A stretch of 45,547 nt of DNA from Candidatus Limnocylindria bacterium (GCA_036523395.1 DATDEH010000017.1:1-45547), one strand, 5' to 3'. Positions 17,281 to 24,549 are shown, counted from the stretch's first letter. A program made the numbers and translations. Notes: generated by a model not told the origin, from the sequence alone.

Positions 17281-17385
17281 GGACGGGTTCTGGCCGAGCA
17301 CGCACAAGTTTCGGCCGCGATCGACTCAGCCGGCGTTGGGGAGTTCGACGGCGATGAGTGGGCCGGTGGCGAATGCGTTCTCCAC

Positions 17386-17427
17386 CGTTCGCGGTCAAAC
17401 GCCGTGGTGATGCGGGGGCCGCGAACG
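17386..17427. other. weak 9-bp inverted repeat between convergent genes
   Basis: CGTTCGCGG (17386-17394) pairs with CCGCGAACG (17419-17427) over a 24-nt loop. It lies between the aminotransferase and the convergent 37-codon gene. It may act as a terminator for either, but the loop is long and no U-tract follows. I see nothing else in 17281-17452. Confidence 0.2.
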
Positions 17428-17452
17428 CGAATGAAGAGCGCGTGACTCTGAG

Positions 17453-17566
17453 CTAGACGATCCAGCGCGTGCGCGCGCGACGATGTGTGTCCGCGCCGTC
17501 CGCACCGATGAGGTTCGCGAGGACACCGAGGACGCCGAGCGCGCTGATCGCGATGAGAAGCTCCAT
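17453..17566 (-). CDS. 37-residue membrane peptide (MELL-type)
   Basis: ATG 17566 is preceded on the minus strand by a perfect GGAGGT ribosome site at 4 nt spacing, unusual in this window, and the frame stops at TAG 17455-17453. The peptide is one hydrophobic helix (LLIAISALGVLGVLANLIG) followed by GADGADTHRRARTRW, a positively charged tail that would stay inside. Its start and the GAD motif after the helix resemble the 67-residue protein at 18648-18851, so the two look like paralogs. Function is unknown. Confidence 0.6.
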   Translation of the reverse strand: MELLIAISALGVLGVLANLIGADGADTHRRARTRWIV

Positions 17567-17620
17567 TTCGACCTCCGTTCACGGATAGAACGGAGCCGTG
17601 GCGCCCCGTGTGAGATGAGG

Positions 17621-18634
17621 CTAGGCCGTGAGGGTCGGCGCGACATCCCTCAGAGCGGGGATTATTTCCCGGCCGTAGGTCGCGAGGATCTCCTCCTCGT
17701 CGCCGCTCATGAGGTAGATGTTGAACTGCTTCACGCCGACGGCGGCGAGCTTTCGGAGCTTCGCGATGTGCGCTTTTGTATCGCCGATGACACAGAAGCG
17801 TTCCACCGACTCATCGTCGACGAACGCCGCGTTCGATGACCCCGATTCAGCGTGGTGCTGGTAGTCGTATCCAGGCCGGCCGCGAACGTATGCGGTCAGT
17901 TCCGCCGGTAGTCCCTGCTCGCCGTATCGCTTCACAAGATCGACGACGTGATTGCTCACGAGGGCGGGGAACCAACGGACCGCGTCGAGCGCGCGTTTTC
18001 GGTCACCGAGGTGCGCCGGCGCTGCGGCCATGACGGCGACCGAGTTCGGGTCGCGACCCGCGTCGCGCGCGCCTTGTTGCAGGAGGCCCACACACCAGCC
18101 CACGAGGCTCGGGTCGGCGAGCTGGATGATCGCGCCGTCGGCGACTCGCCCCGTGAGCTCGAGCGCTTTGGGTCCGTAGCCGGCGATCCACACCGGCAGC
18201 CGGTAGTTCTCTACCCAGTCGAGACGCAGCTTCGTTCCCTCGTACGTGACCTCACGGCCCTCGCAGAGGTCGCGGATCACCTTGGTCGCCTCCTCGAGGC
18301 TCGCCAGCGTCGTCGGGGCCTTTCCCAGCACGCGCCGCGCGGAGTCGCCGCGGCCGATGCCGAGATCCATGCGGCCTTTGGAGAGGAGCTGGAGGACGGC
18401 GAGGGTGCTCGCGGTGACCGATGGCTCCCGCGTCGCGGGGTTCGTGACGCACGTCCCGAGCCGCATGCGCTCGGTGTTCTGCGCCATCAGCGTGAGGAGC
18501 ACGTAGGGCTCTTTCCAGAGCACGTGGCTGTCGAAAAGCCAGCCGTAGGTGAAGCCGCTTTGCTCCGCGAGCCGCGCGAGGCTGACCGCGCGCTCGAGCG
18601 TGACGTCCGGCTTCAGGGTGAACCCGAACTCCAT
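17621..18634 (-). CDS. LLM-class F420-dependent oxidoreductase (CPS_4043-like)
   Basis: The 337-residue luciferase-like barrel starts MEFGFTLKPDVTLERAV. Segments FTYGWLFDSHVLWKEPY, RMRLGTCVTNPATREPSV, GRMDLGIGRGDSARRVLG and LPVWIAGYGPKALELTGRVA match my memory of the TIGR03842 group. Members of that group are often found with pyrimidine or hydantoin degradation genes and class III aminotransferases. The nearby aminotransferase is consistent with this, but no hydantoinase is in the window. A TAGACT hexamer sits 10 nt upstream of the ATG, inside the end of the preceding small gene. Confidence 0.9.
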   Translation of the reverse strand: MEFGFTLKPDVTLERAVSLARLAEQSGFTYGWLFDSHVLWKEPYVLLTLMAQNTERMRLGTCVTNPATREPSVTASTLAVLQLLSKGRMDLGIGRGDSARRVLGKAPTTLASLEEATKVIRDLCEGREVTYEGTKLRLDWVENYRLPVWIAGYGPKALELTGRVADGAIIQLADPSLVGWCVGLLQQGARDAGRDPNSVAVMAAAPAHLGDRKRALDAVRWFPALVSNHVVDLVKRYGEQGLPAELTAYVRGRPGYDYQHHAESGSSNAAFVDDESVERFCVIGDTKAHIAKLRKLAAVGVKQFNIYLMSGDEEEILATYGREIIPALRDVAPTLTA

Positions 18635-18644
18635 AGGAGCCGCG

Positions 18645-18650
18645 AGTCTA
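18645..18650 (-). promoter_or_regulatory. putative internal -10 hexamer (TAGACT)
   Basis: TAGACT on the minus strand lies 10 nt upstream of ATG 18634 and overlaps the stop codon of the 67-residue gene. The oxidoreductase may therefore also be transcribed on its own. Confidence 0.3.
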
Positions 18651-18851
18651 GAAGCCCGGCCAGACGTCCTTCAGGATGCTGCGCTCGAACTGCGCGAGCT
18701 CGTGGCTGTACGCGTCGAACTGTCCGCGCCGGATCGCCTCGAGCGCGCGATCGTGATGGTCGAGCGCCCTCCCCTCGCGGCTGTCGTAGCCGAAGAAGTA
18801 GGCAGCCACGTCGAGTACAACGAGTGCGCCTGCGAATACCAAGAGTTCCAT
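18648..18851 (-). CDS. 67-residue single-pass membrane protein (MELL-type)
   Basis: ATG 18851 is preceded by GGCGGAG as a ribosome site. The protein begins MELLVFAGALVVLDVAAYFF, a membrane helix with one buried Asp, then GYDSREG and a soluble amphipathic tail rich in Asp, His and Arg (HHDRALEAIRRGQFDAYSHE). It resembles the 37-residue peptide 1.1 kb away in the first four residues and in the glycine-acid motif after the helix. It is the first gene before the CPS_4043-like oxidoreductase and shares a 90-bp divergent control region with the CGNR regulator. Confidence 0.75.
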   Translation of the reverse strand: MELLVFAGALVVLDVAAYFFGYDSREGRALDHHDRALEAIRRGQFDAYSHELAQFERSILKDVWPGF

Positions 18852-18880
18852 TGGACTCCGCCTTTCATTCCGGCGGTGTA

Positions 18881-18904
18881 ACCACCGTTGCCAGCAACAG
18901 TGGT
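18881..18904. promoter_or_regulatory. inverted repeat, likely operator
   Basis: ACCACCGTTG (18881-18890) and CAACAGTGGT (18895-18904) form a 10-bp inverted repeat with one mismatch around CCAG. It overlaps the -35 element of the CGNR gene and sits between divergent genes, a typical place for an autoregulator to bind. A nested repeat CGGTG-TAAC-CACCG lies at 18874-18887. Confidence 0.45.
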
Positions 18905-18916
18905 GTATGCTGTAAC
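18888..18916 (+). promoter_or_regulatory. promoter of the CGNR regulator gene
   Basis: TTGCCA (18888-18893) and TGTAAC (18911-18916) are separated by 17 nt, with 5 and 4 matches to the sigma-70-type consensus. Transcription would start near 18923, giving a short leader with the GGAGG site at 18933-18937. Confidence 0.45.
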
Positions 18917-18941
18917 CAGCGTCAAGGCCTACGGAGGTAAC

Positions 18942-19583
18942 ATGCGAGACATTCCGAGAGCGGACCACGATTTCGAATTCGTGGGTGGCTCGGTCGCGCT
19001 CGACTTCGCGAACACCCTCGGCGGCATGCACACCGCACCGACCCACGAGCACCTCGTCGAGTACGCGGATCTCGTTGAGTTCGGTCGCAGCGCAGGGACG
19101 CTGGCGCGCCCCGAAACGCGGCGACTCGCCGAAGAGGCCGCCCGGCAGCCCGCACGGGCCGCTGGCGTGCTGCGCCGCGCGATCGCGCTGCGCGAGGCGA
19201 TCTGGCGCGTCTTCGACGCCTTCGCGAAGAGCGAGCGCGCCGATCCTGCCGACTTCGCCACGATCCAGGGGGAAGAGCTCGCCGCGTTGAAGCACGCGCG
19301 CTTCGCGCAGAGCGGATCGGACGTCGCCGACCGATGGTCCGACGAGCTGTTGCTGGACCGACCGCTGTGGGACATCGCCCGCTCCGCAGTGGAGCTGCTT
19401 CGCTCGAAAAGCGATCTCTCCCGTGTTCGCGAGTGCGGTTCCGACACGTGCGAATGGCTCTTCATCGACAAGAGCCGCAATCACAGCCGTCGGTGGTGCG
19501 ATATGAACGACTGCGGCAACGTTGCCAAGGTCCGTCGCTTCCGGGCGCGACAACGCGCGCCTACGACGAAGGCGTCTCGCTAG
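18942..19583 (+). CDS. CGNR zinc-finger transcriptional regulator
   Basis: The 213-residue protein has the N-terminal ABATE stress-response domain (FVGGSVALDFANTLGG is its typical opening). Its C-terminal CGNR finger (RECGSDTCEWLFIDKSRNHS and RRWCDMNDCGNVAKVRRFR) holds four cysteines for zinc and DNA-binding basic residues. ATG 18942 is chosen over the upstream TTG 18888 because GGAGG lies 4 nt before it and the upstream codons fall inside the promoter. The product probably represses from the inverted repeat in its own promoter. Its end overlaps the convergent PPOX gene by 23 nt. Confidence 0.92.
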   Translation: MRDIPRADHDFEFVGGSVALDFANTLGGMHTAPTHEHLVEYADLVEFGRSAGTLARPETRRLAEEAARQPARAAGVLRRAIALREAIWRVFDAFAKSERADPADFATIQGEELAALKHARFAQSGSDVADRWSDELLLDRPLWDIARSAVELLRSKSDLSRVRECGSDTCEWLFIDKSRNHSRRWCDMNDCGNVAKVRRFRARQRAPTTKASR

Positions 19584-20001
19584 ACCACTCGCTCGCGCGC
19601 TCGATCTTCATGCGCACGAACGGCCGTCCCGCCAGCGACAGCGTTTCGTACTGCGCATACTTCGCGAGGAGCTGAGCCGCAGCCTTGTCGCGTTCCTCGC
19701 CGTTCTCGAGGATCGTCGCCACGCCCTCGAGCATGACCCACGCGAGTCGCGACCAGTCCTCGTCGTAGCGGTCGATCACCACGGCGACGCGGCCGTTCGT
19801 CTCGATGTTCCGCACGCGGCGCAGCGCGTGCCAGTCATCGTCGCGCTTGGGCTTGCGATCGAGTGGTGTGTACAGGACGTCGTCGCTCCAGACGAACACG
19901 ATCGGCACGACGTGCGGCCGCGCGTATTGATCCGAGGTGGCGAGATGCCCCACGCGAGCGGTCGAAAGGAGGTCGCGCGCGCCGGCGGAGAGACTAGGCA
20001 C
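19561..20001 (-). CDS. PPOX-class F420-dependent enzyme (Rv0121-like)
   Basis: This 146-residue split-barrel flavin/F420-binding protein shows VGHLATSDQYARPHVVPIVF (strand 1-2 hairpin), TPLDRKPKR, RRVRNIETNGRVAVVIDRYD and LAWVMLEGVATIL. This layout matches the TIGR03668 group in my memory. GTG 20001 overlaps the stop of the FGD-like gene by 8 nt, so the two are translationally coupled. In related enzymes the deazaflavin F420 binds in the cleft of a dimer. Substrate is unknown. Confidence 0.88.
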   Translation of the reverse strand: MPSLSAGARDLLSTARVGHLATSDQYARPHVVPIVFVWSDDVLYTPLDRKPKRDDDWHALRRVRNIETNGRVAVVIDRYDEDWSRLAWVMLEGVATILENGEERDKAAAQLLAKYAQYETLSLAGRPFVRMKIERASEWSSETPSS

Positions 20002-20986
20002 GGAGGCGGGGAAGGATCTCGCGCGCGTAGAGGCGCATCGCCCGCTCCTGATCCTTACCGGGGAAGTGGAAGACCAGGTGCGTGAAGCCCCACTCCACGT
20101 AGCGGCGGATCTTCTCGACGTGCTCGTCGGGATCGGTCGAAACGATGAAGCGCGTGTGCGCCTTGTCTGCCGCGGCCTCGGCGCGGCGCTCCATCTCGCG
20201 GGGATCCTCGACCCCCGCCTTGTCCTCGGGTGGTAACGCGAGCGCGGCCCACTCGCGTGTGTCGGCCATGGCGCGGCTGCGGTCCGTATCGAACGAGACC
20301 TTCATCTCGATGGTGCGCTCGATCTTCGCCGGGTCGCGTCCCGCCTCGCGCGCTCCGGTCTCGACCGCGGGCAGCAGCGTCTCGCGATAGAGCTCGTCGC
20401 CTTTCCCACTGGTGCAGATGAAGCCGTCCGCCTCCTTGCCCGCGTAGGTCGCGGTCTGCGGACCGGCGGCGGCGATGTACAGCTTCACGCCATCCTTCGG
20501 CTTGTCGAAGATCTTCGCCGCGCGCGTCTTGAAGTACTTGCCGTCGAACGTAACGTAGTCCTCCGACCACAGCAGCTTCATGAGCTTCACCGCCTCACGC
20601 AGGCGTCGGAAGCGCTCCGCGGGCTCCGGCCACTCGGTCGCGAGGACCGGCGTCTCGTTCATCGACTCACCGGATCCGACGCCGAGGAAGAAGCGATCCG
20701 GGAACAGCAGCGCGATCGTGGCCGCGGCCTGCGCCACGATGGCCGGGTGGTAGCGGAACGTCGGCGTCACCACGCTGGTGCCCATGCGCACCCGCGACGT
20801 CTTCGCGCCGATCGCGCCGAGCCAGGCCCACGAGAAGGGCGCGTGGCCACCGGTATCGCGCCACGGGTGGAAGTGGTCGCTCACGACGACGCTGTCGAAG
20901 CCGAGCTCCTCCGCGAGCACGCCGTACCGTAGGAGATCGGCGGGCGCGAATTGCTCCGCGGACGCTTTCCAGCCGAGTGTCAACAT
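19994..20986 (-). CDS. F420-dependent glucose-6-phosphate dehydrogenase-like oxidoreductase
   Basis: The 330-residue LLM barrel starts MLTLGWKASAEQF at ATG 20986. A GTG at 20995 would add three residues but abuts the TAGGAT hexamer. Residues His38 and Trp42 (SDHFHPWRD) and Glu107 (GVGSGE) line up with His40, Trp44 and Glu109 of M. tuberculosis Fgd1, the catalytic set, with a constant offset of two. Membership of the TIGR03557 F420-G6P family is therefore well supported. Whether glucose-6-phosphate or another sugar or alcohol is oxidised cannot be told. It faces cofE, which makes its cofactor's tail, across about 25 bp. Confidence 0.9.
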   Translation of the reverse strand: MLTLGWKASAEQFAPADLLRYGVLAEELGFDSVVVSDHFHPWRDTGGHAPFSWAWLGAIGAKTSRVRMGTSVVTPTFRYHPAIVAQAAATIALLFPDRFFLGVGSGESMNETPVLATEWPEPAERFRRLREAVKLMKLLWSEDYVTFDGKYFKTRAAKIFDKPKDGVKLYIAAAGPQTATYAGKEADGFICTSGKGDELYRETLLPAVETGAREAGRDPAKIERTIEMKVSFDTDRSRAMADTREWAALALPPEDKAGVEDPREMERRAEAAADKAHTRFIVSTDPDEHVEKIRRYVEWGFTHLVFHFPGKDQERAMRLYAREILPRLRA

Positions 20987-20995
20987 GGCCCGCAC

Positions 20996-21001
20996 ATCCT
21001 A
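20996..21001 (-). promoter_or_regulatory. putative leaderless -10 hexamer (TAGGAT) for the FGD-like gene
   Basis: TAGGAT on the minus strand lies 9 nt upstream of ATG 20986, with no better ribosome site. It touches the alternative GTG 20995 and so favours the ATG. Confidence 0.4.
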
Positions 21002-21011
21002 TGAGGAAGTC

Positions 21012-21764
21012 GTGACGCAGCTCACCGTCACCGCGATCAACGGTCTGCCGGAGATCCTGCCCGGCAAAGAGCTCGCGACCCTGATCCGCGACGCCGCGCG
21101 CGCGCAGCGTGAAGCGATCCGCGACGGCGACATCGTGGTCATCGCGCAGAAGATCGTTTCGAAGAGCGAGGGCCGCATCGTGCATCTCGCCGACGTCGTG
21201 CCGGGCGAGCGTGCGCGCGAGATGGCCGCCGAGGCCGGCAAGGACGCGCGCCAGATCGAGGTCGTTCTCGGGGAGTGCGCGAAGATCGTGCGCTGGGAGC
21301 GCGGGATCCTGATCTGCGAGACGCACCACGGGTTCGTCTGCGCGAATGCCGGCGTCGATCGCTCGAACGCGGGGGCGCCGGACACGGTGGTGCTCTTGCC
21401 GGTGGATCCAGACGCGTCGGCGACGCGGCTGCGCGACGCATTCCGTGCGGCGACAGGGGCGACCGTTAGCGTCGTCGTGACCGACACCTTCGGGCGCGCG
21501 TGGCGCGAGGGTCACACCAACGTCGCGATCGGCATCGCCGGGCTTCCCGCCCTCAAACGCTACGTCGGCCAGCGCGATCCGGAGGGCTATGAGCTGCGCG
21601 TGACCGAGATCGCTGTCGCGGACGAGATCGCCGCGGCCGCGGAGCTCGTCATGGGCAAGCTGGACCGCTGCCCGGTCGCTCTGGTGCGCGGATTCACGCT
21701 CGACGAGCCCGCGGAGACGGCGCAGGAGTACGTTCGGCCCGCGGACCGCGACCTGTTCCGCTAG
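21012..21764 (+). CDS. cofE: coenzyme F420-0:L-glutamate ligase
   Basis: CofE adds gamma-linked glutamates to F420-0 using GTP. The 250-residue length fits the stand-alone archaeal-type enzyme rather than the longer FbiB fusion. Visible motifs are INGLPEILPGKEL, the metal/GTP-binding GDIVVIAQKIVSKSEGR, ICETHHGFVCANAGVDRSN and TDTFGRAWREGHTNVAIG (about residues 157-174). GTG 21012 is chosen because AGGAAG precedes it and the protein then begins at the usual place; an ATG at 20985 would add nine residues and overlap the divergent gene. No other F420 biosynthesis gene is in the window. Confidence 0.92.
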   Translation: MTQLTVTAINGLPEILPGKELATLIRDAARAQREAIRDGDIVVIAQKIVSKSEGRIVHLADVVPGERAREMAAEAGKDARQIEVVLGECAKIVRWERGILICETHHGFVCANAGVDRSNAGAPDTVVLLPVDPDASATRLRDAFRAATGATVSVVVTDTFGRAWREGHTNVAIGIAGLPALKRYVGQRDPEGYELRVTEIAVADEIAAAAELVMGKLDRCPVALVRGFTLDEPAETAQEYVRPADRDLFR

Positions 21765-21784
21765 AAATACCGAGGGGTGTGCGA

Positions 21785-22195
21785 GTGAAACGGGAACTGA
21801 CAGTGGCCGAGCGCGATTTCCTTCATGAGACGCGCTTCGCGGTGCTCGGCACGACCAACGAGAACGGGTCCGCGCACCTCACGGTCATGTGGTACGTGCT
21901 CGAGGGTGACGAGATCATGTTCAACACCGCGGCCGGCCGGCGGAAGCCGGACAATCTCGCTCGCGATCCGCGTGCGTCGCTGATCGTCGTGGACGGCTAC
22001 CGCTTCGTGCGCGTCGATGGCACGGTCCGCGCGAACGACGACCAGACGGTGGCGCAGGCGGACATCCGGAAGCTCGCGCTGCGTTACTACCAGAGCGAGG
22101 AGCGCGCGCGGCGGGGCGTGGACGCGACGTGGGCGAAGCAGCACCGGATCACGTACCGGATGCCCGCACTTCGCGTGTACAGCTCGGGGTTCTGA
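21785..22195 (+). CDS. PPOX-class F420-dependent oxidoreductase
   Basis: The 136-residue split-barrel protein shows RFAVLGTTNENGSAHLTVMW, EIMFNTAAGRRKPDNLARDP and ASLIVVDGYRFVRVDGTV. The GRRKPDNL segment is typical of the TIGR03618-type F420 enzymes, where the Arg/Lys bind the cofactor tail. GTG 21785 is preferred over GTG 21779 because GAGGGG ends 7 nt before it. It lies 20 nt after cofE and runs into the next gene with a TGATG overlap, making a three-gene unit. Confidence 0.88.
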   Translation: MKRELTVAERDFLHETRFAVLGTTNENGSAHLTVMWYVLEGDEIMFNTAAGRRKPDNLARDPRASLIVVDGYRFVRVDGTVRANDDQTVAQADIRKLALRYYQSEERARRGVDATWAKQHRITYRMPALRVYSSGF

Positions 22196-22821
22196 TGCGG
22201 GACGCCGCGACGGCGACGCCCGAGCAGCGCTGGGAGCCTCTGACTCTCGAAGAGGTCAAGCGTCTCTTCGGGACGGTGGCGGCGCCGTGGTGGATCGCCG
22301 GCGGCCGGGCACTCGACATGTTCCTCGGGCACGAGACGCGCACGCACGCCGACATCGAGGTCGCGGTCCTCCGGCGTGACCAGAAAGCGTTCCTCGAGGC
22401 GCTCCGGAAGTGGGATGTGCAGATCGCGCATGACGGTGGGCTCATCCCGCTCAAGGCAGGCGATGTCATAAGCAAGCCGGAACATCACGAGCTCTGGGCG
22501 CGCGAGACACGTGACGGACCGTGGCGTTTGGAGCTGCTGCTCGAGGAGAGCGAGGGCAAGCGGTGGTCGTATCGGCGGAACGATCGCGTCGGACTCAACG
22601 TCGCGGATCTCGGACGACGCGATGCGTACGGCATCGAGTTCATACGGCCGGAGGTCGCGCTGCTGTACAAGTCCGCGTCACCGCGGCCTGTCGACGAGAC
22701 CGACTTCCTCTACGTATTGCCGCGGCTCGACGTCGCGCAGCGCGGCTGGCTCTGCGGTGCGCTATACACGATCGATCCGACGCACCGCTGGCTCGAACGG
22801 ATGAAGCTGGTCACGGAGTAA
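22195..22821 (+). CDS. AadB-like nucleotidyltransferase
   Basis: The 208-residue protein has the minimal nucleotidyltransferase motif: IAGGRALD (Gly36-Gly37, Asp41), then HADIEVAV with His51, Asp53 and Glu55 as likely metal ligands. This resembles the aminoglycoside 2''-adenylyltransferase family (PF10706), whose chromosomal members mostly have no known substrate. ATG 22195 shares one base with the upstream stop (TGATG). A strong terminator follows directly. Drug resistance should not be assumed. Confidence 0.82.
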   Translation: MRDAATATPEQRWEPLTLEEVKRLFGTVAAPWWIAGGRALDMFLGHETRTHADIEVAVLRRDQKAFLEALRKWDVQIAHDGGLIPLKAGDVISKPEHHELWARETRDGPWRLELLLEESEGKRWSYRRNDRVGLNVADLGRRDAYGIEFIRPEVALLYKSASPRPVDETDFLYVLPRLDVAQRGWLCGALYTIDPTHRWLERMKLVTE

Positions 22822-22822
22822 A

Positions 22823-22856
22823 GAGAACCCCCGCCGCTAGACCGGCGGGGGTTCTC
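22823..22856. terminator. hairpin terminator between convergent genes
   Basis: GAGAACCCCCGCC (22823-22835) pairs perfectly with 22844-22856 over an 8-nt loop, starting 2 nt after the nucleotidyltransferase stop and followed by GCTTT. It can serve the plus-strand unit and the convergent zinc-ribbon gene. Confidence 0.85.
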
Positions 22857-22880
22857 GCTTTCAGCTGATCGGTGCGCCGC

Positions 22881-23210
22881 TTAGGCGTATCGACGGGATG
22901 CTGAAGGCCGGACCTGCTCGAAGCAGGAGCTGCAGTACACGGGCTTGTCGCCGCGCGGCTGGAAAGGCACGCGCGCCTCGTTGCCGCAGTTGCTGCAGGT
23001 GGCCGTGAAGAACTCACGGGGTCCACTGGAGCCCTGGCCTGCGCCATAGCCGCCGGTGCTACCGCCTGCGCGGCGTGCCGCGCGACAGCTGGAGCATCGG
23101 CCTGGCTCGTTGACCAGGCCACGGGCCTGGTAGAACTCCTGTTCCCCAGAAGTCCAGATGAATTCCTGACCGCAGTCTTTGCAGGTCAGAGTCTTGTCGG
23201 TGAAGCTCAT
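22881..23210 (-). CDS. double zinc-ribbon protein
   Basis: The 109-residue protein has two CxxC...CxxC zinc ribbons, Cys10/13/39/42 and Cys72/75/93/96, joined by a Gly/Ser-rich linker. The first ribbon (LTCKDCGQEFIWTSGEQEFY) is the common small domain of unknown role, and the second has the CxxC-rich ending often written CxxC-CxxC-SSSS. GGGAGGA precedes the ATG by 11 nt. It is probably a nucleic-acid or protein-binding factor. The 155 bp between it and the acetyltransferase gene hold only its promoter and leader. Confidence 0.85.
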   Translation of the reverse strand: MSFTDKTLTCKDCGQEFIWTSGEQEFYQARGLVNEPGRCSSCRAARRAGGSTGGYGAGQGSSGPREFFTATCSNCGNEARVPFQPRGDKPVYCSSCFEQVRPSASRRYA

Positions 23211-23365
23211 AGTTGAAGCTTCCTCCCTTTATGTTGCTGACGCCTTGAGCACTCGCCAGGGTTCGGGAGGAAGAAAAGCCTCAGAACGCCCGCGTTGATC
23301 ACTCTTGCCGCCGCGTGTCCCTTGCGGGACGAGATCATTGTACCTTCTCTGCGGCGCTCACACCA

Positions 23366-23944
23366 TCATTTCGGGTGCTCTTCATCGCGCCATGGGCTCG
23401 GGAGCCTGTCCGATGGAAAGGTGCCCGGAAAGGCCTCCCCCAGCCATTCATCGAACCATTCGCCCGAGCGGAACCACGAGCGCGGGTACGTCCCGATCTG
23501 GGAATAACCCGATTTCTGATTCGCGCGCCAGCTGCCCTTGTTCGCGAGCGCGATCCAGTTGTGCGCGCGATGGAGGCCCATCTCGTTCCAGATGAACGCC
23601 ATCCGCAGGCGGATCGCCTCGCTCGCGATGCCTTTGCCGTAGAGATCGTGGCGTCCGATGAAGATCCCGGTCTCGCCGTCGCGGCTCGGCCAGCTGATGT
23701 CGAAGATCCCGGTGAAGCCGACGGTCTCGCCCTGGTAGGCGATCGACCACGAGACGCTGTCATGGCTCTCGAGATGCCGCTTGAGCCGCTCCTCCGCGGT
23801 GGCGATGGTCTCCGTCGTGAAGCGCGGACCCCAGAAGCGGGTGACCTCGGGCTGCATCTGCCAGCCGGTGAAGAGCTTGTAGTCCTCGAGCGTGGGCGGG
23901 CGAAGCTCGATGCCGTTGTCCCCGACGATCCGCGGTCCGAACAT
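23366..23944 (-). CDS. GNAT-family N-acetyltransferase (RimJ-like), second of a pair
   Basis: The 192-residue GNAT protein begins with IELRPPTLEDYKLFTGW, the usual first strand and helix. Motif A, where acetyl-CoA binds, reads DLYGKGIASEAIRLRM; motif B follows as GLHRAHNWIALANKGSWRAN. ATG 23944 shares one base with the stop of the upstream GNAT gene (TGATG). The two proteins share the same layout and are probably old tandem duplicates. Substrate is unknown. Confidence 0.88.
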   Translation of the reverse strand: MFGPRIVGDNGIELRPPTLEDYKLFTGWQMQPEVTRFWGPRFTTETIATAEERLKRHLESHDSVSWSIAYQGETVGFTGIFDISWPSRDGETGIFIGRHDLYGKGIASEAIRLRMAFIWNEMGLHRAHNWIALANKGSWRANQKSGYSQIGTYPRSWFRSGEWFDEWLGEAFPGTFPSDRLPSPWRDEEHPK

Positions 23945-24531
23945 CAGCGCGCGGCCCCGAACGGAACGTACTCGCGCTCGGTCTTCCCGAAGCGCTCGTC
24001 CCACGTCGCGCGCTCCATGAGGATCCACGTTTCGTCGACATAGCCGCCGTCGCGGTAGTGGACCTGATGGCCGCGTCCGAACTCGGCGTAGCCGAGCTTC
24101 TCCGCGATCCGCAGCGCGGCGACGTTGTCGGTGCGCAGCTCGGTGCCCGAGCGCTTCAGATCGAGGTAGTCGAAGAAGTACCGGTGCAGCGCGAGGGCGG
24201 CGTCCCAGCCGTACCCCTTGCGCCACTCATCGGGATCGATGATGAAGTGCTGGAGATTCGCGGACGGCGGTGACTCGAGACCGCCGACGCGCGCCCGCGC
24301 CAGGCCGATGAGACGTCCCTCGGTCTCGATCGACCAGAGCACGCCGCGCTGTTCCTTCGCCTGTTCCTTCAGGCGTTCTTTCCACGTCGCTGGCATCGCC
24401 GGCTGATGCCACACCCCGGCCGCGCGCCGCACGCGCATGTCGGCCATCCAGCGCGAGTACGCCGCGAGGTCGTCCTCCGTCGGTGTGCGCAGCGCGGTGC
24501 GCTTGCCTCTGATGATCCCGCCGAGTGCCAC
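23944..24531 (-). CDS. GNAT-family N-acetyltransferase, first of a pair
   Basis: The 195-residue protein starts at GTG 24531, 18 nt after the histidine kinase stop, with a TATCCT hexamer 8 nt upstream. GNAT marks are RTALRTPTEDDLAAYSRWM, IIDPDEWRKGYGWDAALAL (motif A) and SGTELRTDNVAALRIAEKLG with the typical N-AALR-E-LGY ending. It probably modifies a small amine or a protein N-terminus. It is a member of the same transcript as its neighbour and perhaps the two-component genes. Confidence 0.88.
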   Translation of the reverse strand: MALGGIIRGKRTALRTPTEDDLAAYSRWMADMRVRRAAGVWHQPAMPATWKERLKEQAKEQRGVLWSIETEGRLIGLARARVGGLESPPSANLQHFIIDPDEWRKGYGWDAALALHRYFFDYLDLKRSGTELRTDNVAALRIAEKLGYAEFGRGHQVHYRDGGYVDETWILMERATWDERFGKTEREYVPFGAAR

Positions 24532-24539
24532 GGCTCTTC

Positions 24540-24545
24540 AGGATA
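24540..24545 (-). promoter_or_regulatory. putative leaderless -10 hexamer (TATCCT)
   Basis: TATCCT on the minus strand lies 8 nt upstream of GTG 24531 in the 18-nt gap after the kinase gene, and no clear ribosome site is present. The acetyltransferase pair may have its own promoter. Confidence 0.4.
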
Positions 24546-24549
24546 CGGA

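Noticed and set aside
16069-17307. 412-codon minus-strand frame opposite the aminotransferase
   Set aside because: Its composition is that of an antisense shadow, and the aminotransferase frame is clearly conserved.
22195-22821. Aminoglycoside resistance gene
   Set aside because: Only the general nucleotidyltransferase motif is visible; the context is chromosomal and gives no support for a drug substrate.
23320-23345. Small hairpin (GTCCC/GGGAC) downstream of the GNAT pair
   Set aside because: A five-bp stem without a U-tract is too weak to call a terminator.
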